Assembly: GCA_025358985.1 (NCBI GenBank)
Contig: JANYHQ010000025.1
Span: 1-5,668, forward strand
Direction: 5' to 3'
DNA length: 5,668 nt
DNA from: Acidimicrobiales bacterium
GTDB lineage: Bacteria > Actinomycetota > Acidimicrobiia > Acidimicrobiales > JANYDT01
Shown here: piece after piece, positions 1-5,668 of the stretch
Layout of the letters: each line of letters begins with the position of its first letter
Numbering within the stretch: the stretch's first letter is position 1
Notes under the pieces: model-generated
Told to the model about the DNA's origin: nothing
What the model saw: only the letters and a program-made list of their open reading frames with translations
The model's database searches: none
Translations under genes and position numbers: made by a program

Positions 1-742
1 GGATGCAGCCGTGGCTGGCGTTGGTACCCAATTGGGCCGGTGCATTGGTGCCATGGATACCCACCTGTCCATTGCCTTTACCAAAACTGGTGAGCACATT
101 GGAGAACGCCGACAGGCCAAAGGCATACGGACCGTAAGCACCTTTAGCGTTCGCTGGCTTGGCCAACTCCCGAATGAAGAACATGCCCAACGGCGTGGGG
201 AACTTGGCCTGCCCGGTGGCCACGGTCTCTTGCATCACCTGGAGACCGTTTTGGTACAGCGTCAGGGTATGAGCCGAGATACTCACCACGATGGCGTAGT
301 CGTGTTGGTACACACCCACATCGCTCATGCGTACCCAACCGGTGCGGCCGTTGGGTCGCTCCGGCACCAGTACCTGCAACCATCCGTCCTGCTTGCCAAT
401 GACCACAAACACATGGGCGCCGGAGAAATTGGTGCGGTTGTCCATCACGATGGACACCTTGGCGGCGCTGGGTGTGGCGTACACGTTGACCCTGCGCACC
501 AAAGAACGGGCCACCATCGTACGAAGGGGTATTACTCCAGCCACTGGCGGGGGAGGCAACACCAGGTTGGCAGCACTGATCACCGTGCCTGCGGTGAGGG
601 GGGCAACGGTGGTGGACGTAGCAGGGGAGCTGGGCTTGGGCGCGCCTTGGGCCGGTGCCCCCATCATCAGCGACGCCGAGGCCACTGCCGCCAACACGTG
701 CCGATGAGGCTGATGGGGTCGACGAGGTCGATGGGGGAGCAT
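1..742 (-). CDS. Secreted L,D-transpeptidase (YkuD domain), 3' end cut by window edge
   Basis: Periplasmic or cell-wall enzyme expected to form 3-3 peptidoglycan cross-links or a related transfer through a catalytic cysteine. 247 codons are visible and the frame stays open to the left edge. Residues 1-34 look like a Sec signal peptide: a basic start with several Arg and His, then a hydrophobic stretch VLAAVASASLMMGA and an Ala-rich cleavage region. A Pro/Ser/Thr linker follows, then an SH3-like segment ending in RPNGRTGW (129-136), then the YkuD domain from about 150. The active-site signature is present: H230 in IHGTN, then S243-H244-G245-C246-I247. The next base fits the conserved Arg codon. 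By eye it matches the upstream transpeptidase at about 45 of 92 residues without gaps across the catalytic domain. The ATG at 742 has no clear ribosome site; a GTG at 748 in the same frame is an alternative start. It lies 55 bases after the upstream paralogue and is probably cotranscribed. The family call is firm; the exact substrate is not known. Confidence 0.9.
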   Translation of the reverse strand, partial: MLPHRPRRPHQPHRHVLAAVASASLMMGAPAQGAPKPSSPATSTTVAPLTAGTVISAANLVLPPPPVAGVIPLRTMVARSLVRRVNVYATPSAAKVSIVMDNRTNFSGAHVFVVIGKQDGWLQVLVPERPNGRTGWVRMSDVGVYQHDYAIVVSISAHTLTLYQNGLQVMQETVATGQAKFPTPLGMFFIRELAKPANAKGAYGPYAFGLSAFSNVLTSFGKGNGQVGIHGTNAPAQLGTNASHGCI

Positions 743-797
743 GGTCACTGCTTGAGTCTCGGCATCGCATGCACCGCTATTGAGATGCAACGCCCGA

Positions 798-1673
798 TCA
801 TGCAAGAACTTCAACTGGTGTGCCGAGGGGAAGCATCTTCACCAGTTTTTCGATGTCGGCATTGTTGAGTCGGATACATCCGTGACTCACGTCTTTACCG
901 ATGGAGGACGGGTCGTTGGTGCCATGAATGCCCACTTGACCATCGCCCCCACTGAAGCTGTTGAGGACCTCGGAAAAGCCCGATAGGCCGTACGCGTAGG
1001 TGCCGTATACCGAATCCGGGTTGGGGGGCTGGAGCAACTCGGTGATGTAGTACGTGCCGTTGGGGGTGGGGGTCTGTCCCTTGCCCACCCCGATGGGCAC
1101 GTTGAGCACCTCGCCCGTGCCCTTCATGGCAATCAGCTTGTGGGCCGATAGTTGCACGATCAGTTTAAAATCGTGGGAGCCGAGCTTCACCTTGGTTTTG
1201 TCAATCCATCCCTGGCTCCCGTTGGGCCGCAACGGCAACTCCACCAACAACCGGTCCGGTGTGCCTCCGAGCGTCACCAGCACCAGTTCGTGCTTACCGT
1301 CGCGAGGCAGCGTCTTGGACGGTGTGGTGCTCACGGGAGAGTCGTAAATGGCTAGCGATGGCTCGCCGGCCAGCAGTTCGGCCACCACAGTTTTTCCGGG
1401 CTCATACGGTGAGTACCCGGCAATGGTGGTGGGGAGCCCCGGTGCGTCGGCTGGCGTGTCCACGATCTCCGACGTGAACGAAGGGGTTACCCCTCCCACG
1501 GTGGTGGGCTTGGTGGCGTTCGGGCCGGGAGTGGTGATCACTTGCGGATTGGGTGTGCTGCTGGACTCGCCTGCACCTCCGCACGATGCCAACAACACGC
1601 TCAGCGCAGCCGCCGACAGCGCGGCCGCCACACAACGTCGCATAGGGGTGGCAGAAGAACAGAACCCGAACAT
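798..1673 (-). CDS. Lipoprotein L,D-transpeptidase (YkuD domain)
   Basis: Complete 291-residue protein, expected to be anchored on the outer face of the membrane and to cross-link peptidoglycan through a cysteine. The N-terminus has two Arg (12-13), a hydrophobic Ala/Leu stretch and the lipobox L28-A29-S30-C31, so C31 should be lipidated. Residues 32-95 are a low-complexity Ser/Thr/Pro/Gly linker suited to spanning the wall. An SH3-like segment follows (about 96-160), with LPLRPNGSQGW around 146-156, as in many actinobacterial transpeptidases. The YkuD domain runs from about 165 to the end, with PTPNG, H250 in IHGTND, and the signature SHGCIRL (263-269) carrying catalytic C266 and R268. The ATG at 1673 is preferred because a TANNNT hexamer lies exactly 6 bases before it. 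M11 (codon at 1643) would give a shorter, more typical signal peptide and cannot be excluded. It is the upstream gene of a tandem pair. Confidence 0.93.
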   Translation of the reverse strand: MFGFCSSATPMRRCVAAALSAAALSVLLASCGGAGESSSTPNPQVITTPGPNATKPTTVGGVTPSFTSEIVDTPADAPGLPTTIAGYSPYEPGKTVVAELLAGEPSLAIYDSPVSTTPSKTLPRDGKHELVLVTLGGTPDRLLVELPLRPNGSQGWIDKTKVKLGSHDFKLIVQLSAHKLIAMKGTGEVLNVPIGVGKGQTPTPNGTYYITELLQPPNPDSVYGTYAYGLSGFSEVLNSFSGGDGQVGIHGTNDPSSIGKDVSHGCIRLNNADIEKLVKMLPLGTPVEVLA

Positions 1674-1679
1674 GCCTAA

Positions 1680-1685
1680 AGCCTA
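1680..1685 (-). promoter_or_regulatory. Putative -10 element of lipoprotein transpeptidase gene
   Basis: On the minus strand this reads TAGGCT, matching the actinobacterial TANNNT -10 consensus. Six bases (TTAGGC) separate it from the ATG at 1673, so transcription would be expected to begin at or very near the start codon. No good -35 hexamer is seen about 17 bases upstream. The alternative reading of the same stretch is a weak AGG ribosome site 8 bases from the ATG. Confidence 0.45.
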
Positions 1686-1705
1686 CCGGGGCCTCAATGA
1701 TTTCT

Positions 1706-1718
1706 TGTTCGATGAACA
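1706..1718. promoter_or_regulatory. Inverted repeat, possible operator in divergent intergenic region
   Basis: TGTTC-GAT-GAACA is a perfect 5-base inverted repeat with a 3-base centre. It lies between the two divergent starts, about 33 to 45 bases upstream of the transpeptidase start at 1673, where a -35 contact would fall, and about 46 to 58 bases upstream of the GTG at 1764. A transcription factor dimer site is a possibility; chance occurrence is also quite possible for arms this short. Confidence 0.25.
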
Positions 1719-1751
1719 CGGCCCATACTCAGGCGGGGTGCGTCGAGCCCG

Positions 1752-1757
1752 TACCAT
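1752..1757 (+). promoter_or_regulatory. Putative -10 element of GT2-methyltransferase gene
   Basis: TACCAT fits TANNNT and is followed by six bases (GCCCAA) and then the GTG start at 1764. There is no purine-rich ribosome site in front of the GTG, so a leaderless message is the simplest reading. No convincing -35 is visible. Confidence 0.5.
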
Positions 1758-1763
1758 GCCCAA

Positions 1764-3347
1764 GTGAGCACGCACATCATCGACCCGCATACGTCACCGG
1801 AGCGCATTCCCGGGATGGGTCCCGCGGCCGGGGCGGTACGCGGCGTGGTGATCATGGCCACCTACAACGAGGCCGGCTCCATCGCTGCGGTACTCGACGA
1901 GGTGGCAGAGGCGGTTCGTTCCTTGGATCACCAAGGCATCGTTCTCGACGTGCTCATCGTGGACGACAACTCGCCCGACGGCACTGCCCAGATCGCCAGA
2001 GACGTAGCCGCCGTACATCGCATTCGCCTTGAGGTCCTGTCCGGCACCAAGGAGGGATTGGGGGCGGCGTTGGTACGGGGCTTTCGTCACGTACTGTCCG
2101 ACTCTCACTCCAACGGCGGCGCCGGCCGTCCTGCCTTCCTCGTCACGTTGGATGCCGACGGCCAACATGACGCCCGGCAGATCCCGGGTTTGGTGGAGGC
2201 ATTCATCTCCAGTGGTAGCGGGGTGATGATTGGATCGCGCTGGGTGAAAGGTGGATCGTCACCGGGGACGTCGGCCATACGTACGTTGCTCAGTCGTGGC
2301 GGCAACCTGTTGTTCCGGGTCGTCACCGGTACCAAGGGCGTGCGCGACGCCACCACGTCGTTTCGGGTGATCCGCCCCGACGTGGCCGAGCTGTTCGATC
2401 CGTCGAAGCTACGTGTGGCCGGGTACGGATTCTTCTCTGCGTTCATTGCCCTGGCTCAGGCCAACGGATACGACATCCACGAGTCGCCCATCATCTTTCG
2501 ACCCCGATCGGCGGGGCTCTCCAAGCTCACCCTGAGCGACTGTGGCGAGTTCTTCGTCAACCTCTTTGCTGTACGCAAGGTGGCCAGAGTGGCGCGCCGC
2601 CAACACCAGAGCGCCTTTCAAGCGCCCAATAACAGCGCCGATTTCGGGGCGGCGTCGGAGCAGGAACGGTTGTCCGACGCCAAGCGATTCAACGCCTGGA
2701 TCGCCGAGCTGCTCACGCCTGCGCTGGGTGCCCGCGTACTCGATGTGGGCTCCGGCATTGCCGCCGTCACCAAGCTGCTGGCCACACGACCGATGGTGCA
2801 GTCTGTGCTGGCCATCGAACCGGCCGCCAACATCTTCCCCCGGCTGGAGCGCGAAGCAGCGGCCATCCCCAAGATGCAGTGCCGCCAGGTCACCACCACC
2901 GAATTGCGCAACGAGAACGGTCCCGCCCGGTTCGATGCCATCACCTACGTCAACGTCCTCGAGCACATCGAGCACGACGTGGACGAGCTACGGACTGCCC
3001 ATGTGCTGTTGGCTCCAGGCGGGCGTATCGGGGTGTTCGTGCCGGCGGCACCGTGGCTGTACGGGTCCATGGACCGACTCTCTGGTCATCATCGCCGCTA
3101 TACCAAAGCCACGTTGCGGGAGGCGGCGCAGGCCGCCGGGTTCCGGGTGGACGACCTGCGCTATCTCGATGTGGCCAGCATGCTGCCGTATTGGGGCATG
3201 TATCGGGTGTTGCAGGCCAACACGTTGGGGGGTGGGTCGGGATTTGCCTTTGATTCCATCTTGGTGCCCATCAGCCGGTTCATCCAACGCTTGGTTCCCA
3301 ATCCGCCGTTCGGTAAGAACCTCATCCTCATCGCCACCCGGGTCTGA
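1764..3347 (+). CDS. Fusion: DPM-like GT2 glycosyltransferase + class I SAM methyltransferase
   Basis: Single uninterrupted 527-codon frame with two domains. Residues 26-275 resemble polyprenyl/dolichyl-phosphate-mannose synthase, a cytoplasmic-face GT2 enzyme moving a sugar from a nucleotide sugar to a lipid phosphate. Visible motifs: MATYNEAGS (31-39), VDDNSPDGT (66-74), metal-binding LDADGQHD (129-136), GSRWVKGG (157-164), DATTSFRVIR (195-204), then GYGF and SAGLSKL. No membrane segment follows the GT2 domain. After a polar linker (about 275-300) comes a Methyltransf_23-like domain: SAM-binding VLDVGSG (325-331), acidic E352 in AIEP, VNVLEHIEHD (396-405), and the subfamily block around 432-446 with YGSMD and GHHRRY. 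The start is GTG with no Shine-Dalgarno but a TACCAT hexamer 6 bases upstream; M18 is an alternative. Sugar, acceptor and methylated substrate cannot be read from sequence. Similar GT2-methyltransferase fusions are annotated in other bacteria, so the architecture is uncommon rather than unique. Confidence 0.92.
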   Translation: MSTHIIDPHTSPERIPGMGPAAGAVRGVVIMATYNEAGSIAAVLDEVAEAVRSLDHQGIVLDVLIVDDNSPDGTAQIARDVAAVHRIRLEVLSGTKEGLGAALVRGFRHVLSDSHSNGGAGRPAFLVTLDADGQHDARQIPGLVEAFISSGSGVMIGSRWVKGGSSPGTSAIRTLLSRGGNLLFRVVTGTKGVRDATTSFRVIRPDVAELFDPSKLRVAGYGFFSAFIALAQANGYDIHESPIIFRPRSAGLSKLTLSDCGEFFVNLFAVRKVARVARRQHQSAFQAPNNSADFGAASEQERLSDAKRFNAWIAELLTPALGARVLDVGSGIAAVTKLLATRPMVQSVLAIEPAANIFPRLEREAAAIPKMQCRQVTTTELRNENGPARFDAITYVNVLEHIEHDVDELRTAHVLLAPGGRIGVFVPAAPWLYGSMDRLSGHHRRYTKATLREAAQAAGFRVDDLRYLDVASMLPYWGMYRVLQANTLGGGSGFAFDSILVPISRFIQRLVPNPPFGKNLILIATRV

Positions 3348-3382
3348 TCAGTGAGGTAATCAGTGGAGTAATCAGCGGGCCG
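3347..3382. repeat. Three-unit 12-base imperfect tandem repeat at convergent gene ends
   Basis: Units are ATCAGTGAGGTA (3347-3358), ATCAGTGGAGTA (3359-3370) and the more diverged ATCAGCGGGCCG (3371-3382). The first two differ at two bases. The array begins at the last base of the fusion gene stop codon and runs into the last codons of the DUF2079 gene. Because the period is a multiple of three, it supplies extra in-frame TAA stops after the plus-strand gene (3357-3359, 3369-3371) and extra in-frame TGA stops after the minus-strand gene (complement of 3360-3362 and 3348-3350). No hairpin terminator fits the 24-base gap. Confidence 0.7.
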
Positions 3383-5084
3383 TGCTCTTGGGGCCGTTGC
3401 GTACACGTTTGGCCACAATCACCTGATCGGCCAGTACTTCAACCTGCTTCACGCCGGTGGGTTCATTGAGGTCTGCGGTACCAAGCGGATCGGCCCGTTT
3501 GAAATGGCTGCGATACACCACTGTGAACTCTGCGCCCTGGCCTTCGGCGCCGATGAGTTGGGCGATCAACGGTAGTTGTGCGGCACCCACGTGGTACATG
3601 TCGAGCGCGATGTAATCCACGGTGTTGGGGTTGTGCGGGGCGGGGGAATGGGAGCCGTCGGGACGATCGTCGCCCCAGTAGGCGGGTTGCCACGGATTTG
3701 GCCAATCATACGCGTACCTACGACCTGAGAGATGCGGCAAAATGGAATACGTGCCCACTACGGGGGCGCCATGGGGAACCATCGACACCGCTTTGTTGAG
3801 GGCCGAGATGCGATTGTTGGGCACCGCCCACACGTTGTAGTGCGGACTCAACGGCGACGGTGACCACGCAGTGTTCGACACGTAGGAGCAAGCCAACAAC
3901 CAGCACAACGCCCCGTAACGCAGCGCCTTGCTGCGCAGAATACGCGACGTACCCTCGATGGACGCAATGATGATGGGGGCAATCATCACGCTGGTGTACT
4001 GATACATGATTTGGCGCGCATATGGACTGGTGCCGGTGATGCTGGCCAATAGTTGTGGTCCGCCCATCAACAGAAACGGCAGGCCCAACAGCGGAAGTCC
4101 GCCCAGTGGTAGCAACAGGTCCCGGTAGAACCGGGCCCGGTCCGGCAGTACGGCCAACTTGGCCACACGATCTGGATGCAACAGCATGTTCTTGGCGATC
4201 TCCACCGAGCTCTTGCCGAAGTCGCCATAGAAGTACGTGATGTAGAACGGCTCATGTCCGTTGTTGTAATGAGGAATGAGCAACTTGGTGGCCACGGCAT
4301 ACCAGAGCGCGCCGATACCAAATGTTGCGAGTGAGAACCGAAATGATCGACGGTCCACGCGGCGTGAAGTCCAATGCATTGCCACCAGCACCACACCCAT
4401 CACGATCACTGCCAGTGCGGTGTCCTCACGCGTGGACAATGCCAGCAGCAGGGCCACCATGAAGCCTCGCCAGTGCTTGCGACTGGCCAGCCACCATGCA
4501 AACAGCAACGGCGTAATGACAAGGGCTTCGGGGTGATAGTTGGCCCACGAGATCCACTGGACCGGTGCATACATGAGAAAGGCCACTGCGAAGGCCAGCC
4601 CTGCCCACGGTGAGCGGAATCGGTCGCGGGCAATGAGGTAGGTGGGAACGGCGCCCAGGCCGAGTACCACGGCTTGGGACACATAGAGGAACGCCGGACC
4701 AGCACCGAGCCAATAGAACGGGGCGTAGAGATATGCCACCAGGTTGAGGTGATGACCCCAGAACTCCAGTCCTCGCACCGTGATGAACGTCTTGCCGAAG
4801 CGGGATGCCAGCCAGTAGGCCTGGTCGTAGATGGCCATGTCGAATGACCACGTGCCGAAGTTGCGATGGTGTTGCACGCCAAGGCGCCCAAAGATCACCG
4901 CAAAGGCAACGGCTGCCACGTAGGTGAGACGCAAGGCGGGGTGCATGTGCAGTACGGCGTTGGCGGCGCGTCGTGGGAGTCCCGAGGGCTGTGGTTCGTC
5001 TGCTTCGAAGGCTTCGGGAGTTGACTCCGGCAATTCGTTACCAAGGAAAGGGTCCTCCGCCATCCTGGTGTCGACCTCAGTCAC
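3372..5084 (-). CDS. DUF2079-family multi-spanning membrane protein
   Basis: 570-residue integral membrane protein that I recognise as DUF2079, a family of unestablished function with a GT-C-like layout. Residues 1-48 are an acidic, Pro-rich cytoplasmic tail. The first membrane segment is about 50-69, followed by family blocks FDMAIYDQAYW (81-91), GHH (110-112), NYHPEAL (182-188) and TREDTAL (218-224). The acidic and His residues after the first segment sit where GT-C enzymes place catalytic or metal-binding groups. Further hydrophobic segments lie near 115-150, 160-180, 186-200, 222-240, 250-270, 320-345, 363-378 and 388-402. About 430-570 is a soluble C-terminal part with PVVGTYSILPHLSGRR and VDYIALDMY, typical of the family. 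Start is GTG at 5084, with TAGCGT 6 bases before it and no Shine-Dalgarno; M8 is an alternative. It is flanked by two polyprenyl-phosphate-sugar-synthase-like genes, which suggests (inference) a role in lipid-linked sugar transfer. Confidence 0.88.
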   Translation of the reverse strand: MTEVDTRMAEDPFLGNELPESTPEAFEADEPQPSGLPRRAANAVLHMHPALRLTYVAAVAFAVIFGRLGVQHHRNFGTWSFDMAIYDQAYWLASRFGKTFITVRGLEFWGHHLNLVAYLYAPFYWLGAGPAFLYVSQAVVLGLGAVPTYLIARDRFRSPWAGLAFAVAFLMYAPVQWISWANYHPEALVITPLLFAWWLASRKHWRGFMVALLLALSTREDTALAVIVMGVVLVAMHWTSRRVDRRSFRFSLATFGIGALWYAVATKLLIPHYNNGHEPFYITYFYGDFGKSSVEIAKNMLLHPDRVAKLAVLPDRARFYRDLLLPLGGLPLLGLPFLLMGGPQLLASITGTSPYARQIMYQYTSVMIAPIIIASIEGTSRILRSKALRYGALCWLLACSYVSNTAWSPSPLSPHYNVWAVPNNRISALNKAVSMVPHGAPVVGTYSILPHLSGRRYAYDWPNPWQPAYWGDDRPDGSHSPAPHNPNTVDYIALDMYHVGAAQLPLIAQLIGAEGQGAEFTVVYRSHFKRADPLGTADLNEPTGVKQVEVLADQVIVAKRVRNGPKSTAR

Positions 5085-5090
5085 CCCATG

Positions 5091-5096
5091 ACGCTA
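5091..5096 (-). promoter_or_regulatory. Putative -10 element of DUF2079 gene
   Basis: The minus strand reads TAGCGT (TANNNT), then six bases (CATGGG), then the GTG start at 5084. The spacing is identical to that before the fusion gene and the lipoprotein gene. No Shine-Dalgarno is present, again suggesting a leaderless transcript. Confidence 0.5.
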
Positions 5097-5148
5097 CCCG
5101 GGGATGTGACCCCACTTGGGATGCACAGCTCAGCAACTGTACGGCCCC

Positions 5149-5154
5149 TAGGAT
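5149..5154 (+). promoter_or_regulatory. Possible -10 element of right-hand GT2 gene
   Basis: TAGGAT fits TANNNT and lies 10 bases before the ATG at 5165. At the spacing seen in the other genes, transcription would start near 5161 and leave a leader of about 4 bases. Weaker than the other three because the spacing differs and no -35 is apparent. Confidence 0.3.
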
Positions 5155-5164
5155 CGCGCCCCGA

Positions 5165-5668
5165 ATGTTGTTGCTACCGCCTGGAGAATCCCTCTCGATC
5201 GTATTTCCTGCCTACCAGGAGGAGCAGTACCTGGCGTCTGCGGTCACGGATGTGGTTACTGGTCTGCGACAAAGCGCTGTCGACTTCGAGATTGTGGTGG
5301 TGGAGAACGGATCACGCGATGCCACCATGGCCGTGGCTTTGGACCTGGAGCAGCGCTTCGATGAGGTTCGAGCACTGTCCACCGGCGTGGCGGATTACGG
5401 CAAGGCTCTGCGGGCCGGCCTGCTGGCGGCCACCGGGACCTATGTGGTCAATTTCGACGTGGACCTCTATGACCTGGCGTTTGCCGAGCGTGCCATTGCA
5501 GTGATGGCGGTGCCCGGAGGGGCATCAATCGTGGTGGGCTCCAAGCGTGGTGACGATGCGTCTGATCAACGTCACTGGACCCGCAAGGTGGTCACGGCGG
5601 TGTTCTCTGGGTTGTTGCGACACGGATTTGGTTTGCGGGTGTCCGACACTCACGGCATGAAGGTGATG
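5165..5668 (+). CDS. GT2 glycosyltransferase, DPM-synthase-like, 3' end cut by window edge
   Basis: 168 codons are visible and the frame is open to the right edge. The N-terminus starts almost directly with the GT2 fold: SIVFPAYQEEQYL (11-23), then VVVENGSRDAT (44-54), GKALRAGL (79-86), and the metal-binding FDVD (97-100) followed by D103. GSKRGDD (125-131) and a basic, hydrophobic helix lead to VSDTHGMKVM at the edge, which matches the DT.G.K block of polyprenyl-phosphate glycosyltransferases. The usual VDDGS is VENGS here, so the Asp that normally contacts the nucleotide is Asn48; other GT2 subfamilies also have VENGS, so it need not be inactive. ATG 5165 is chosen because no ATG, GTG or TTG lies in frame between 5087 and it. 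There is no Shine-Dalgarno. Divergent from the DUF2079 gene across 80 bases. A polyprenyl-phosphate sugar product is inferred from family resemblance. Confidence 0.87.
   Translation, partial: MLLLPPGESLSIVFPAYQEEQYLASAVTDVVTGLRQSAVDFEIVVVENGSRDATMAVALDLEQRFDEVRALSTGVADYGKALRAGLLAATGTYVVNFDVDLYDLAFAERAIAVMAVPGGASIVVGSKRGDDASDQRHWTRKVVTAVFSGLLRHGFGLRVSDTHGMKVM

Noticed and set aside
144..770. A 208-codon minus-strand frame overlapping the left transpeptidase.
   Set aside because: It is in another frame of the same strand. The frame holding the IHGTN and SHGC motifs continues to the left edge and is the real gene.
743..797. The gap between the two transpeptidases as a separate promoter or terminator region.
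   Set aside because: The 55 bases contain no TANNNT hexamer at a useful distance from the start, and no hairpin with a T-run. Cotranscription of the two genes is simpler.
11..868. A 285-codon open frame on the plus strand across the left part of the window.
   Set aside because: It runs antisense to the two transpeptidases, spans their junction, is rich in His, Gly and Arg as GC-rich shadow frames are, and has no recognisable domain. The minus strand encodes clear YkuD domains.
1756..1767. Minimal frame ATG-CCC-AAG-TGA whose stop overlaps the GTG start of the fusion gene; a similar ATG-GGG-TGA overlaps the DUF2079 start at 5081-5089 on the minus strand.
   Set aside because: Considered as translational coupling by tiny upstream frames. 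If transcripts begin at the GTG, as the -10 spacing suggests, these ATGs lie upstream of the message. Two such short coincidences are not strong evidence.
2542..3354. A 270-codon plus-strand frame inside the methyltransferase half of the fusion gene.
   Set aside because: Its product is a Pro/Arg/Ser/Cys-rich low-complexity sequence without domains, while the overlapping frame carries a motif-complete methyltransferase.
5100..5113. GGGG-ATGTGA-CCCC as a possible hairpin or terminator in the 5085-5164 divergent region.
   Set aside because: The stem is only four GC pairs with no T-run, and both flanking genes are transcribed away from it, so no terminator is needed there.
5088..5504. A 138-codon plus-strand frame near the right edge.
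   Set aside because: It is rich in Trp, Arg and Pro and has no family signature. The neighbouring frame from 5165 gives an unmistakable GT2 enzyme.

Overview
The window looks like a chromosomal cell-envelope region of a moderately to highly GC-rich Gram-positive bacterium, most likely an actinomycete-type (Actinomycetota) genome. Evidence: two of the five start codons are GTG, Shine-Dalgarno sequences are weak or absent, TANNNT -10-like hexamers sit immediately before three starts, and the L,D-transpeptidases have an RPNG...GW SH3-like segment before the YkuD domain. A member of Acidimicrobiia is my best guess, but that is inference only. There is no sign of phage, insertion sequence, CRISPR, tRNA or rRNA.

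Layout. Positions 1-742 (minus) hold an L,D-transpeptidase whose 3' end lies beyond the left edge, just after the catalytic Cys. Positions 798-1673 (minus) hold a second, complete L,D-transpeptidase with a lipoprotein signal. It lies upstream of the first in the same direction, separated by 55 bases, so the two look like a tandem duplication in one operon. A 90-base divergent intergenic region (1674-1763) separates them from 1764-3347 (plus), a 527-residue fusion of a dolichyl/polyprenyl-phosphate-mannose-synthase-like GT2 domain to a class I SAM-dependent methyltransferase. This converges on 3372-5084 (minus), a multi-spanning DUF2079-type membrane protein. The 24-base gap between them lies within a 12-base imperfect tandem repeat that puts extra in-frame stops on both strands. 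A second divergent region (5085-5164) leads to a second DPM-like GT2 enzyme (5165-5668, plus), cut by the right edge.

How the genes may work together (inference): the two GT2 enzymes could make polyprenyl-phosphate sugars, and the DUF2079 protein (a family with a GT-C-like membrane layout) is a plausible partner that uses or handles such a lipid-linked sugar. The methyltransferase fused to the first GT2 could modify the product. The L,D-transpeptidases act outside the membrane on peptidoglycan cross-links. No undescribed defence or mobile system is visible. The most interesting signals are a shared start architecture at three genes (TANNNT, exactly 6 bases, then the start codon), which suggests leaderless transcripts, the GT2-methyltransferase fusion, and the stop-rich 12-base repeat at the convergent junction.
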